Assembly (NCBI RefSeq): GCF_900111745.1
Contig: NZ_FOIJ01000014.1
Coordinates: 1-64,000, forward strand
Source of the DNA: Stigmatella erecta
GTDB taxonomy: Bacteria; Myxococcota; Myxococcia; Myxococcales; Myxococcaceae
DNA: 64,000 nt
Direction of reading: 5' to 3'
Part shown: piece by piece, positions 55,393 to 64,000 of the stretch
Position numbering within the stretch: the first letter of the stretch is position 1
Layout: each line of letters starts with the position of its first letter
Position numbers and translations under genes: made by a program
The notes under the pieces: generated by a model
The model's database searches: none
Told to the model about the DNA's origin: nothing
Seen by the model: only the letters and a program-made list of their open reading frames with translations

Positions 55393-56754
55393 ATGGCGCA
55401 CATCCTCCTCGTCGACGACGAAAAGATGGCCCGGACCCTCTATGGTGACTACCTCAACGCGGCCGGGCACTCCGTCACCGCCGTGAGTGGTCTGCAGGAA
55501 GCCCAAGAGGCCCTCGCCTCCGCCCACTTCGACGCCGTGGTGACGGATCTGATCCTCCCCGGCGGAGACGGCATGGAAGTGCTCCGCCACACCAAGGAGC
55601 GCTACCCCGGCATCGAGGTGGTGGTCATCACCGGCCTGGACAAGGTGGACCCCGCGGTGCGCGCCATCAAGAGCGGCGCGGCCGAGTACCTCGTCAAGCC
55701 CGTGGCCCCCGAGGCGCTCCAGCACGCGGTGCGCCGGGCCCTCACCACGCGGGACTTGCTGCACGAGAACGCCTCCCTGCGCCAGTACGTCTCCCTGCTG
55801 GAGATGGGGCAGCGCATCGCCACCACGCTGGACCGGGAGCGGCTCGTTCAGACGACCGCCAACGCCCTGGATGGGCAGACCGGCGCCAGCGCGGTGCTCC
55901 TGATGATGTACGAGGGCTCCACCCTGCGCCTGCACGGCAGCAGCGGGCTGGACGAGAAGCTGGTCACCACGCTGGAGCCCCTCTTCACCACGCAGCTGCA
56001 GGGGGTGCGCACCCCGCGCGCCCTGGACGGGCTGCCGTGCGACTACCCGCACGTGCTCGCCTTCCCCGCCAGCGACGGCGATCTGGTGCTGGGCCACGCC
56101 GTCCTCTTCTTCGGCGCGGCGCCGCCCGAGAACGTGGCCGAGGTGGCCGGCTACCTCTCGCGGCACTACGCCCTGGCGCTGCGCAACCTGGGCCGCTTCT
56201 CCGAGGTGGAGGATCTGGCCTACATGGATGATCTCACCCACCTCTTCAACATGCGCTACCTGCACCTCGTGCTGGACCGCGAGGTGAAGAGCGCGCTGCA
56301 GACCGAGAGCAGCTTCAGCCTGCTGTTCCTGGATCTGGATCACTTCAAGACCGTCAACGACACCCACGGCCACCTGGTGGGCTCCAAGCTGCTGGTGGAA
56401 GTCGGCCGGGTGCTCAAGAGCTGCGTGCGCGAGCGCGATGTCGTCGTGCGCTACGGCGGGGACGAGTACGTGGTGCTGCTGCGCAGCAGCGACTCCGGCG
56501 GGGCCCTCAAGGTCGCCGAGCGCGTGCGGCGCACCATGGAGAGCCACCCCTTCCTGCACCGCGAGGGGCTGTCGCTCTCGCTCACCACCTGCGTGGGCGT
56601 GGCCAGCTTCCCCGAGCACGCCCGGGACAAGGCCTCGCTCCTGGACATGGCGGACCGGGCCATGTACCGCGGTAAGCGCGGCCCCCGGAACGTCGTCTAC
56701 ATGGCCGCGCAGGATCTCGAGGCGCCGCCCTCCGAGCGCAAGGCTGCGGGCTAG
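55393..56754 (+). CDS. Response regulator diguanylate cyclase
   Basis: A 453-residue protein from ATG 55393. Residues 1-120 are a receiver (ILLVDDEKMARTLYGDYLNA, acceptor in AVVTDLILPGGDG, Lys in YLVKPVAP). A GAF-like middle (~135-275) follows, then GGDEF (~280-440). The active site is intact (RYGGDEYVVLL), and the inhibitory RxxD motif lies five residues upstream (RERD), so product inhibition by c-di-GMP is expected. This should be a functional cyclase controlled by phosphorylation. Its kinase is not obvious; the next + gene, 207 bp downstream, is a kinase-receiver hybrid. Confidence 0.9.
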   Translation: MAHILLVDDEKMARTLYGDYLNAAGHSVTAVSGLQEAQEALASAHFDAVVTDLILPGGDGMEVLRHTKERYPGIEVVVITGLDKVDPAVRAIKSGAAEYLVKPVAPEALQHAVRRALTTRDLLHENASLRQYVSLLEMGQRIATTLDRERLVQTTANALDGQTGASAVLLMMYEGSTLRLHGSSGLDEKLVTTLEPLFTTQLQGVRTPRALDGLPCDYPHVLAFPASDGDLVLGHAVLFFGAAPPENVAEVAGYLSRHYALALRNLGRFSEVEDLAYMDDLTHLFNMRYLHLVLDREVKSALQTESSFSLLFLDLDHFKTVNDTHGHLVGSKLLVEVGRVLKSCVRERDVVVRYGGDEYVVLLRSSDSGGALKVAERVRRTMESHPFLHREGLSLSLTTCVGVASFPEHARDKASLLDMADRAMYRGKRGPRNVVYMAAQDLEAPPSERKAAG

Positions 56755-56961
56755 CGGCCCCCTGGGCCCTCCCTCCCACGGCCCCTCTCGCGCCACGAGC
56801 GGTGCCTGGGGTGATGCGGCGGTATTTTTCCGAAGCCTCGCGGATGCGTGGAGCCTGATCCCACCGGACGCCCAGGTGGGTCTTGGCGCCCTCAGGGGAG
56901 GCAACGGAATCCTTCGGCGGTGCGTTGCACACAGCCACAGGGTCCGCCATGCTCCGGGGGC

Positions 56962-58473
56962 ATGGAGACTCCCGCCCCGCTCGTCCACCTCCTGCAAGCC
57001 CTGGAGGTCGGGGACCTGTCGGCCGCGAGGGCCGCCGCGGCGGCCCTTCAACGTTCTGATCCCGGCACGAGCCAGCTCGCCGCCGAGGTGTTCCACGAGC
57101 TGCGCCAGCCGCTGCTCGGCGTGAAGGCCTACGCCCAGCTGCTCGCGGAAGAGAACGGGCCCATGGGTCCGCTGAAGCTGCTGCTCGCGCAGGTGGAGCG
57201 CATGGAGCAGATCATCTCTGACTTCGTGCGCCTGTCGAGCGACCGCCCCGCCCCCCAGCAGCGCCTGGTGCTGGCGAGCGCCATCTGGGCCGCCGCCAAG
57301 CTCTTCACCCTCAACCCGGACTCGGCCCGCATCTCGCTGGAGGTGGACGCTCCGGAGAACATCGCCGTGCAGGGCAACGCCCGGCTCCTGGAGCAGCTCA
57401 CCCTCAACCTGCTCAACAACGCCCGGGATGCCATGTCCGGCCGCGGGCGGGTGAAGGTGCTCGTCACCCAGGAGGGCCCCGCGCCCATCCTGTACGTGGC
57501 GGACTGGGGGCCCGGCATTCCCTCGGACATGCGCGATCGCATCTTCGAGCCCTACGTCTCCAACAGCAAACGCGGCACCGGCCTGGGCCTGGCCGTGTGC
57601 AAGCGCATTGCCCAGGAGCACCGCGCGACGATCGACATCGCCCCGCCCAACGTGCTGCCGGATCAACCCCCGCCGGCCACGGTGTTCCGGATCGCCTTCC
57701 CCGCCACTGCCGAGACCGCCCCCAGTACGCGCAAGCGGCTGCTCATCGTGGACGACGAGACCATCATCCGCATGGTCTTCCGGGACCTGATGGGCAAGGA
57801 GTGCGAGGTGCTGGAGGCCTCCACCGCCGAGGAAGGGCTCTCCATCCTCAAGCAAGGGCCGGTGGACCTCATCGTCACCGACAAGAACCTGCCGGGCATC
57901 TCCGGGCTGGCCCTGGCGCAGCAGGCCCGCACCCTGTGCCCCAGCGCCCGCATCATCCTGATGACGGGCTACCCGTCGCTGGGCACCACGCAGGAGGCGC
58001 TGGAGCTGGGGGTAATGGACTACCTGCTCAAGCCCTTCGACGACATCCGCCAGGTGCGCGCCCTGCTCCGCTCCGCGCTGTCGGCGGCGCCGGTGCCTCC
58101 CCGCACCGTCAGCGCCCGGCGCGTGGACGTCATCGACGACAACCCCACCTCCACGCGCACCATCACCGAGGCGCTGGCGCGCATGGGGCTGGAGGCGCGC
58201 GTCATCCAGACGACCGAGATCGTCGCCCTCGATGCGCCGCTCGCCGTGGTGGTAAGCTGGGACTTCACCCCCGCGAGCGGCCGCAAGGCGCTGGAGCTGG
58301 GCAAGGCGCTCGCCCAGGGGGCGCCCTTCGTGGTGATGGTCGAGCACCTCACCATGGAGACGACGCTGGACTCGCTGCGCGCGGGCGCCGTCGGGTGTCT
58401 GCCCCGGCTCCTGTTCGATCCGCCCGCGCTCAGCCGCGAGCTGTCGCGCGCCCTGAAGATGGGCCCCTCCTGA
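56962..58473 (+). CDS. Cytoplasmic histidine kinase with C-terminal receiver domains
   Basis: A 503-residue protein from ATG 56962. There is no membrane helix. The kinase core has EVFHELRQPLLGVKAYAQLL (phosphoacceptor His), N-box LTLNLLNNARDAM and G2-box RGTGLGLAVCKRI. Then a receiver (~255-375: LLIVDDETIIRMVFRDLMG, acceptor in LIVTDKNLPGISG, Lys in YLLKPFDD). The last ~125 residues look like a second receiver that lost its acceptor Asp (VVVSWDFTPASG). Signal input must be a partner protein or the short N-terminal helix. It converges with groEL. Confidence 0.85.
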   Translation: METPAPLVHLLQALEVGDLSAARAAAAALQRSDPGTSQLAAEVFHELRQPLLGVKAYAQLLAEENGPMGPLKLLLAQVERMEQIISDFVRLSSDRPAPQQRLVLASAIWAAAKLFTLNPDSARISLEVDAPENIAVQGNARLLEQLTLNLLNNARDAMSGRGRVKVLVTQEGPAPILYVADWGPGIPSDMRDRIFEPYVSNSKRGTGLGLAVCKRIAQEHRATIDIAPPNVLPDQPPPATVFRIAFPATAETAPSTRKRLLIVDDETIIRMVFRDLMGKECEVLEASTAEEGLSILKQGPVDLIVTDKNLPGISGLALAQQARTLCPSARIILMTGYPSLGTTQEALELGVMDYLLKPFDDIRQVRALLRSALSAAPVPPRTVSARRVDVIDDNPTSTRTITEALARMGLEARVIQTTEIVALDAPLAVVVSWDFTPASGRKALELGKALAQGAPFVVMVEHLTMETTLDSLRAGAVGCLPRLLFDPPALSRELSRALKMGPS

Positions 58474-58481
58474 AAACACCA

Positions 58482-58517
58482 CGGCCCCGGCCCCTCTCGC
58501 GAGGTGAACCGGGGCCG
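58482..58517. terminator. Terminator between the hybrid kinase and groEL
   Basis: A perfect 9-bp stem (CGGCCCCGG at 58482-58490, CCGGGGCCG at 58509-58517) lies between the two stop codons. On the groEL (minus) strand it is followed by TGGTGTTTTC, a short T-run, so it best serves groEL but can act in both directions. Confidence 0.65.
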
Positions 58518-58569
58518 CGTGCGGCTGGGGGGACAGCCGGAGTGACTGGCCGTCCCCAGGCCCGAGGGC

Positions 58570-60216
<1,647 letters not shown>

Positions 60217-60258
60217 CGCAACCTCCTGGAATGATTGAAAAAGGGAACTCGCTGGCCG

Positions 60259-60285
60259 TTAGCACTCGGCCATGACGAGCGCCAA
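60259..60285 (-). promoter_or_regulatory. Degenerate CIRCE operator (HrcA site) upstream of groEL
   Basis: TTAGCACTC, nine bases, then GAGCGCCAA. The consensus is TTAGCACTC-N9-GAGTGCTAA, so one arm is perfect and the other differs at two of nine positions. Position and spacing are right for HrcA repression of groEL. The imperfect arm suggests weaker repression or loss of the site. Confidence 0.7.
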
Positions 60286-60383
60286 AATAAGGGGCCAGCC
60301 GGGGTTGTCAACACGGAAGGTGGTGCATGTCTTCGCGCGGACGGCCGGAAGCCCTCCGGAAAGCCTCGGCGGGGGCCGCAGGG

Positions 60384-60740
60384 CTACTCGGCGAAGCGCA
60401 CCAGGTTCAGCAGCTGCCCCATGTCCACCGGCTTCTGGAGGGTCAGCGCCACCCCTTTGCGCAGGCTCTTGTCGGTGACGGAGCCATCCACCACGGCGGT
60501 CATGAGCAGGACCGGAATAGACCGGAAGCGCGGGTCCGCCTTGACGATCTCGGTGAAGTGGATGCCGTCCAGGTGGGGCATGAGGTAGTCGGTGATGACC
60601 ATTCCCACGGGGTGCCGCTCCATGACATCGAGCGCCTGCAGGGCGTCCGACGCGGAGTGAACGGTGTAGCCATGCCGCTCGAGGTAGTACGAGAGGCTGG
60701 TACACAGCGAGGAATCATCATCGATGACGAGAATGTGCAC
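60384..60740 (-). CDS. Single-domain response regulator
   Basis: A 118-residue protein from a GTG at 60740 (VHILVIDDDSSLCTSLSYYL). It is a lone receiver: acidic pair in IDDDS, phosphoacceptor in MVITDYLMPHLDG, Thr in LLMTAVVDG and Lys in LQKPVDMG. There is no output domain, so it acts through a partner protein as CheY or phosphotransfer proteins do. It stands between groEL and the divergent TPR-metallopeptidase gene. Confidence 0.85.
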   Translation of the reverse strand: MHILVIDDDSSLCTSLSYYLERHGYTVHSASDALQALDVMERHPVGMVITDYLMPHLDGIHFTEIVKADPRFRSIPVLLMTAVVDGSVTDKSLRKGVALTLQKPVDMGQLLNLVRFAE

Positions 60741-60801
60741 GGGACCGGCGGTGTGGGGTGGGTGCGGCAGTGAGGCAGGAAAGTAAGCATCGCTGCGTGC
60801 G

Positions 60802-60830
60802 TTGACAACGCACCGGGGGCCTCCCATATG
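60802..60830 (+). promoter_or_regulatory. Sigma-70-like promoter of the TPR-metallopeptidase gene
   Basis: TTGACA (60802-60807) and CATATG (60825-60830) are separated by exactly 17 bp. Transcription would start near 60837, only about five bases before the ATG at 60842, so the mRNA could be nearly leaderless. No ribosome binding site is obvious between the two. Confidence 0.5.
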
Positions 60831-60841
60831 TGCCATTTCAT

Positions 60842-61915
60842 ATGGTGAAGCGGACGGAGAAGCGCGCGGAGCCGGAGGGCGTGAAGGAGCGGTTGAAGGC
60901 GGTGGAGGCGGCGTTCGAGGCGGAGGAGTTCGAGCGGGCGCTGGCGCAGGTGAACACCCTGCTGGAAGCGGCGCCGAAGCTGCCCGAGGCCCTGCACTAC
61001 CGGGCCGCGGCCCTGGTGGAACTCGGACACTTCGAGGAGGCCGCGCGCGCCTACCGCCAGGCCGTGAAGAGCCACCCCGAGGACCTGGAGTTCCTCCTGG
61101 GCGCCGCGGACTTCCTCATCTGCCGCATGGGCGAGGACCGGGAGGCGGTGGAGGAAGGTCTGGAGCTGTGTGCCCGGGGGCGCAAGCTGGCGCACCGCCG
61201 GGACGACGTGGAGGGGGTGTACGAGTTCCTCCTCTTGGAGGGCATGGGGCTGAACCAGCTCGGCGAGTGCACACGAGCGCTCGTCAGCCTGGACGCGGCG
61301 CTCGTGCACGTGCCCCGGTCGGTGGATGCGCACGTGGAGCGGGGCATCTCGCTGTTCGAGCTGTGCCAGTTCGAGGAGGCGCGCATGGCCTTCGAGGAGG
61401 TGCTGGAGGACGCGCCGGAGGAGGCCTGGGCGCACCACTACCTGGGGCTGATCGCGGAGCGGCGCGGGGACATGCGGGAGTCGCGCAAGCGCTTCGCGAA
61501 GGCGCAGGCGCTGCTGCCGCAGGAGTTCCCGCCGCCGGTGGCGCTGGCGGAGGAGGAGTTCGACCAGGCGCTGGAGGCGGCGGTGAAGGCCCTGCCCGAG
61601 CACGTGAAGGGCTACCTGGACAACGTCACCATCTCGGTGGAGGACCTGCCGTCGAACGATGACCTGCTGGCACAGTCCCCTCCCCTATCGCCGTCCATCC
61701 TGGGGGTGTTCCGCGGGACGCCGGTGGGCGAGCGCAGCGTGACGAACGCGTATGACCACTTCCCCGCCGCCATCGTGCTGTACCAGAAGAACCTGGAGCG
61801 CTTCGCGCGGACGCGAGAGGAGCTCATCGAGCAAATCGGCATCACCGTGATGCACGAGGTCGGCCACCTGGTGGGGCTGGACGAGGACGACCTGTGGGAG
61901 CGCGGGCTGGATTGA
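60842..61915 (+). CDS. TPR protein with zincin-type metallopeptidase domain
   Basis: A 357-residue protein from ATG 60842 (a GTG at 60830 is in frame). Residues ~10-230 are TPR-like helix pairs (EEFERALAQVNTLLEAAPKL, GHFEEAARAYRQAVKSHPED). The C-terminal ~120 residues match the small zincin family PF06262: an EDLPSNDDLL lead-in, GVFRGTPVGERSVTNAYDHF, and the zinc site VMHEVGHLVGLDEDDL (HExxH with a third ligand Asp). Proteins of this family are thought to be peptidases, but substrates are unknown. The TPR fusion suggests targeting of a specific protein. No signal peptide is present. Confidence 0.82.
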   Translation: MVKRTEKRAEPEGVKERLKAVEAAFEAEEFERALAQVNTLLEAAPKLPEALHYRAAALVELGHFEEAARAYRQAVKSHPEDLEFLLGAADFLICRMGEDREAVEEGLELCARGRKLAHRRDDVEGVYEFLLLEGMGLNQLGECTRALVSLDAALVHVPRSVDAHVERGISLFELCQFEEARMAFEEVLEDAPEEAWAHHYLGLIAERRGDMRESRKRFAKAQALLPQEFPPPVALAEEEFDQALEAAVKALPEHVKGYLDNVTISVEDLPSNDDLLAQSPPLSPSILGVFRGTPVGERSVTNAYDHFPAAIVLYQKNLERFARTREELIEQIGITVMHEVGHLVGLDEDDLWERGLD

Positions 61916-61930
61916 GCGGGCCGGACGGCG

Positions 61931-61960
61931 TTGACGCAGCGGGAAGGCCCCGGCACTAAT
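61931..61960 (+). promoter_or_regulatory. selC promoter
   Basis: TTGACG (61931-61936) and ACTAAT (61955-61960), 18 bp apart, precede the tRNA gene by seven bases, so transcription would start at or very near its first base. The -10 is a moderate match. Confidence 0.5.
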
Positions 61961-61967
61961 CGCGCAT

Positions 61968-62066
61968 GGTAGGGCCTCCGGATCTGGTGGCCGGCCCGGT
62001 CTTCAAAACCGGTGAGGGGCCGTGAGAACGGTCCCTGGTGAGTTCGATTCTCATGCCCTACCGCCA
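61968..62066 (+). tRNA. selC: tRNA-Sec (selenocysteine, anticodon UCA)
   Basis: A 99-base gene with CCA encoded (62064-62066). The acceptor strands are GGTAGGGC and GCCCTACC (8 bp, longer than the usual 7). The anticodon loop is CTTCAAA with TCA at 62003-62005. A long variable arm (about 62013-62035) and T-arm (GTTCGATTC loop) follow. These are the specific features of selC. It implies that the organism makes selenoproteins, although no selA, selB or selD lies here. Its 3' end abuts accessory DNA with toxin genes. Confidence 0.95.
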
Positions 62067-62068
62067 TT

Positions 62069-62550
62069 TACGCGGCTGCAACCGCCCAGGCTGCCGCGAA
62101 CAAGGTACGAGTCCTGGTCGCCGGTCAATACCAAGTTTCTCCCCGCCTTCAGCAGTGCCATGAGGAAAACGTGCCGCTCCGCTCGGAGTCAGGGGAACCA
62201 CGCGGCCGAACGGGCCTCCTCGCCATGAAGCGAATGGACAAGAACGGGGTTGCGGCCACGAAGATCGCGAAGGGCGTCACCCTGCATCCCGTGAGTGCTA
62301 TCGGTCTGTTGGAGGTTAATAGCTACCGCGCCAGCGGGATTGTTGCCGTGGGACTGTCACTGGCGGCGCCTGCCGGAGCATTACCCTGGACTGCGGCCGG
62401 AGCCGAACTGGTGGGCCCCGGGCGCCGCGCGCTGCGTGTGCGGCCTCCTTGGCAGAGTGAGCCGATCGGGCCCGGCGTGTTTACGTCCCGGGTCGTGATC
62501 GAGACAAAGGCAACGGAGCAGGAGACCCGGGGCCGCTTCACACTGGTATT
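62069..62550 (+). pseudogene. 5'-truncated DUF2381 family gene
   Basis: An open frame runs from within three bases of the selC 3' end. From about 62126 onward it matches the C-terminal half of DUF2381 (TIGR02268), a Myxococcales-specific family: QCHEENVPLRSES, GLLAMKRMDKNGVAATKI, LEVNSYRASGIVAVGLSL, ALPWTAAGAELVG and TKATEQETRGRFTLVL. The usual ~200-residue N-terminal half with its signal peptide is missing, and the frame then drifts past the normal end. It is most likely a remnant. I recall DUF2381 genes lying upstream of SitA-type toxins, possibly as their SitB helper; this copy would not be functional. Confidence 0.7.
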
Positions 62551-62552
62551 GC

Positions 62553-63824
62553 ATGAGTATGTGCTCGTCACGAGAACCAGGAGCGTTCCGCACGTGGCCA
62601 CGGTGGTGGATTCCTCTCCTGCTGGTACTCCTCACAGGATGCAGCAGCCCCCAAAGAGCGGTGCGCCTGAACACCGGCCGTGGCTCGCCCCTCGTGTTCT
62701 CACCGCACTCCGGTGCCCAGCCGGTGGAACTGGAAGAGGACGACTTCGAGCAGGCCGTGGAAGCCTTGGCCCGCGCAGTTCGGCCGTCCACTCGCCCCCA
62801 GAAAGCCGCACGACGACTGTTCGAGACGGAGCCGCGCAGCGGTTCGTACTTGTACGATCCTCGCAGCCGTCGCGTCACCCCGCTGGAACCAGGCAAACAC
62901 CTAGAGAGCGAACAACCTGCGGCAGAGGTGGAGTTGACGCGTACCTACCTGCGCTGGTGCGAGCACACTGCAAGACCCGGCGACTGCCTGCGCTTGCTGG
63001 CCGAGAGCCCCACGGTCACCGGGGATGGACGCTACGCCCTGGCCCTGGCCATGGCCCAAGGCATCGTGACCGAGGAGCTGATGGACGCTTTCAAGGACAT
63101 GGCCGACCCCCAAGCCATGCTCACCACCGTCCTCTGGACCTGGACCACGTACATGATCCTGCTCGCGGTGCCCGAACCCGTCTCGAAAGGGCTCGCCGCC
63201 GTGATGACCGCCACGCTCATCGCCTACGTGGGCGTCGACACCTTCTGGAACCTTATCGTGGGTTTCAAGCAACTGGTGGCAGCGGCCAACCGAGCCACCA
63301 CGTTTGACGAACTGCGCGTGGAGGGAGAGCGCTACGGCAAGCTCATGGGCCGAAGCGCTGCGCGTGCGTTCGCCATACTGGCCATGGCGGCCATCGGCAA
63401 CACGGCAACCGGGCTGGCGACGAAGGTTCAGAAGTTCCCAGGTGCCGCCCAGGCGGCGGTACAGGCCGAGTCGCAACTGGGCATCCGGCTCGTGGCGGTT
63501 GGGGAAGTGGAGATGGTCGCCGTGAGTGCCGAGACCGTCACCATCGCCCTGGCGCCGGGCGCGGTGGCGATGACGATGCGAGGACGGCAGACCAGCTCTA
63601 ACGCATCGGAGTCAATCAAGTCCCTGAAAGCACGACTGGTGGAACATCAGCAGAAATTGGCGGATTACAAGGGCGATCCCGATGCTTTCGACAACCAAGG
63701 CATCTTGAGGAACGCCCCCTCACCGGAGGTCCGGCAGAGGATCATCAACGGCCGGATCAAGCACTTGGAGGACGAGATCCGAGCCTTCGAGAAGGCCATC
63801 AGAGACTTGGGAGGAGAACCATGA
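62553..63824 (+). CDS. SitA5-like lipoprotein polymorphic toxin
   Basis: About 423 residues (ATG 62553; ATG 62559 also fits). A lipoprotein signal peptide ends in LLLVLLTGC. The body (~30-340) follows the SitA5 pattern as I know it: GRGSPLVFSPHSGAQPVELE, EVELTRTYLRWCEHTARPGD, ADPQAMLTTVLWTW, a long hydrophobic stretch (LLAVPEPVSKGLAAVMTATL), ATTFDELRVEGERYGKLMGR and ALAPGAVAMTMRG just before the variable domain. The last ~75 residues (AFDNQGILRNAPSPEVRQRI, GRIKHLEDEIRAFEKAI) are a separate toxin tip that I have not matched to a nuclease motif. SitA toxins are passed by outer-membrane exchange. The stop overlaps the next start (ATGA). Confidence 0.8.
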   Translation: MSMCSSREPGAFRTWPRWWIPLLLVLLTGCSSPQRAVRLNTGRGSPLVFSPHSGAQPVELEEDDFEQAVEALARAVRPSTRPQKAARRLFETEPRSGSYLYDPRSRRVTPLEPGKHLESEQPAAEVELTRTYLRWCEHTARPGDCLRLLAESPTVTGDGRYALALAMAQGIVTEELMDAFKDMADPQAMLTTVLWTWTTYMILLAVPEPVSKGLAAVMTATLIAYVGVDTFWNLIVGFKQLVAAANRATTFDELRVEGERYGKLMGRSAARAFAILAMAAIGNTATGLATKVQKFPGAAQAAVQAESQLGIRLVAVGEVEMVAVSAETVTIALAPGAVAMTMRGRQTSSNASESIKSLKARLVEHQQKLADYKGDPDAFDNQGILRNAPSPEVRQRIINGRIKHLEDEIRAFEKAIRDLGGEP

Positions 63825-64000
63825 AGATTCAGCTTTCCGGCCTGCGCCAAGCGGCAAATGCCCTGTTCGACCATCTGGAGCAAACTGGCCGTACGGAGAT
63901 CGAAGTCACCGAAGACTTTTACTGGAGCGTCCCGGAGAAGCACTTGTACTCGGTATACACACCCCCACCCGAGTCCGAGCTAACGCTGGGACAGTTGTCT
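63821..64000 (+). CDS. Presumed immunity protein for the SitA5-like toxin (partial)
   Basis: From ATG 63821, overlapping the toxin stop by four bases, 60 codons stay open to the window edge. GGAGGAGAA lies just upstream. The product starts MKIQLSGLRQAANALFDHLE and continues with EVTEDFYWSVPEKHLYSVYT and then LTLGQLS. I recall small proteins with this 'DHLE-TG ... DYYW ... LTVGQLSDD' pattern directly behind polymorphic toxins. Translational coupling and position make it the cognate immunity protein (SitI role). The C-terminus is outside the window. Confidence 0.75.
   Translation, partial: MKIQLSGLRQAANALFDHLEQTGRTEIEVTEDFYWSVPEKHLYSVYTPPPESELTLGQLS

Noticed and set aside
55390-58482. A minus-strand frame of about 1000 codons opposite the cyclase and hybrid-kinase genes
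   Set aside because: It is opposite two genes with complete catalytic motifs, and the product has no recognisable domain.

Overview
The window looks like chromosomal DNA of a myxobacterium (Myxococcota, suborder Cystobacterineae; Stigmatella, Archangium and Cystobacter are the nearest fits I can suggest, but I cannot name the species). The evidence is very high GC, two MYXO-CTERM protein tails, a DUF2381 remnant, a SitA5-like lipoprotein toxin, a 17-bp LexA box of the Myxococcus xanthus type ahead of lexA, and many response-regulator and histidine-kinase hybrids.

Left end (1-3058): the right end of an integrated element. It holds nested insertion-sequence remnants (an IS66-type tnpA running off the window, a second broken copy, an IS3-type transposase tail with its terminal repeat), a helix-turn-helix/excisionase-like gene, a tyrosine recombinase, and the 3' part of a tRNA-Met(CAU) gene that marks the attachment site. 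Ordinary chromosome begins at the tRNA terminator.

3.1-12.4 kb: a proline-rich mini-protein, a ribbon-helix-helix gene coupled to a 54-codon gene, an operon yacG / PHP-type phosphatase / flippase-like membrane protein, a quinone oxidoreductase, an agmatinase-like enzyme, a receiver plus ATPase signalling protein, and an HtrA protease followed by a membrane-anchored pseudokinase with a PEGA-like domain.

12.4-21.4 kb: a frameshifted pseudogene, a VCBS/choice-of-anchor lipoprotein, a GH5 cellulase, YccF, a MshEN-type signalling protein, a VOC protein and a receiver-PATAN (DUF4388) protein.

21.4-37.0 kb: seven minus-strand genes with overlapping or short junctions. Two encode a sensor kinase and a large hybrid kinase/regulator. 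The rest encode a FecR-domain membrane protein, a TolB-like propeller with a MYXO-CTERM tail, an Ig-type secreted protein, a 1196-residue SdrD_B/outer-membrane-barrel protein, and a second MYXO-CTERM protein. I know of no described function for this set; it looks like a cell-surface assembly with its own signalling pair.

37-62 kb: mostly housekeeping genes (lexA, a surE/nlpD-like pair, eno, glpX, a ybgC-type thioesterase, nadC, valS, groEL with a degenerate CIRCE), a DraG-like hydrolase, a 59-residue conserved-looking protein, and more signalling proteins (a CheW-like protein, a diguanylate cyclase, kinase/receiver hybrids). The valyl-tRNA synthetase carries a TPR-like segment and a histone-H1-like Lys/Ala tail.

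Right end (61.9-64.0 kb): selC, the selenocysteine tRNA gene, followed directly by a 5'-truncated DUF2381 gene, a SitA5-like lipoprotein toxin and the start of its presumed immunity gene. This is a kin-discrimination toxin locus next to a tRNA. The window is therefore bounded on both sides by tRNA-associated accessory DNA.
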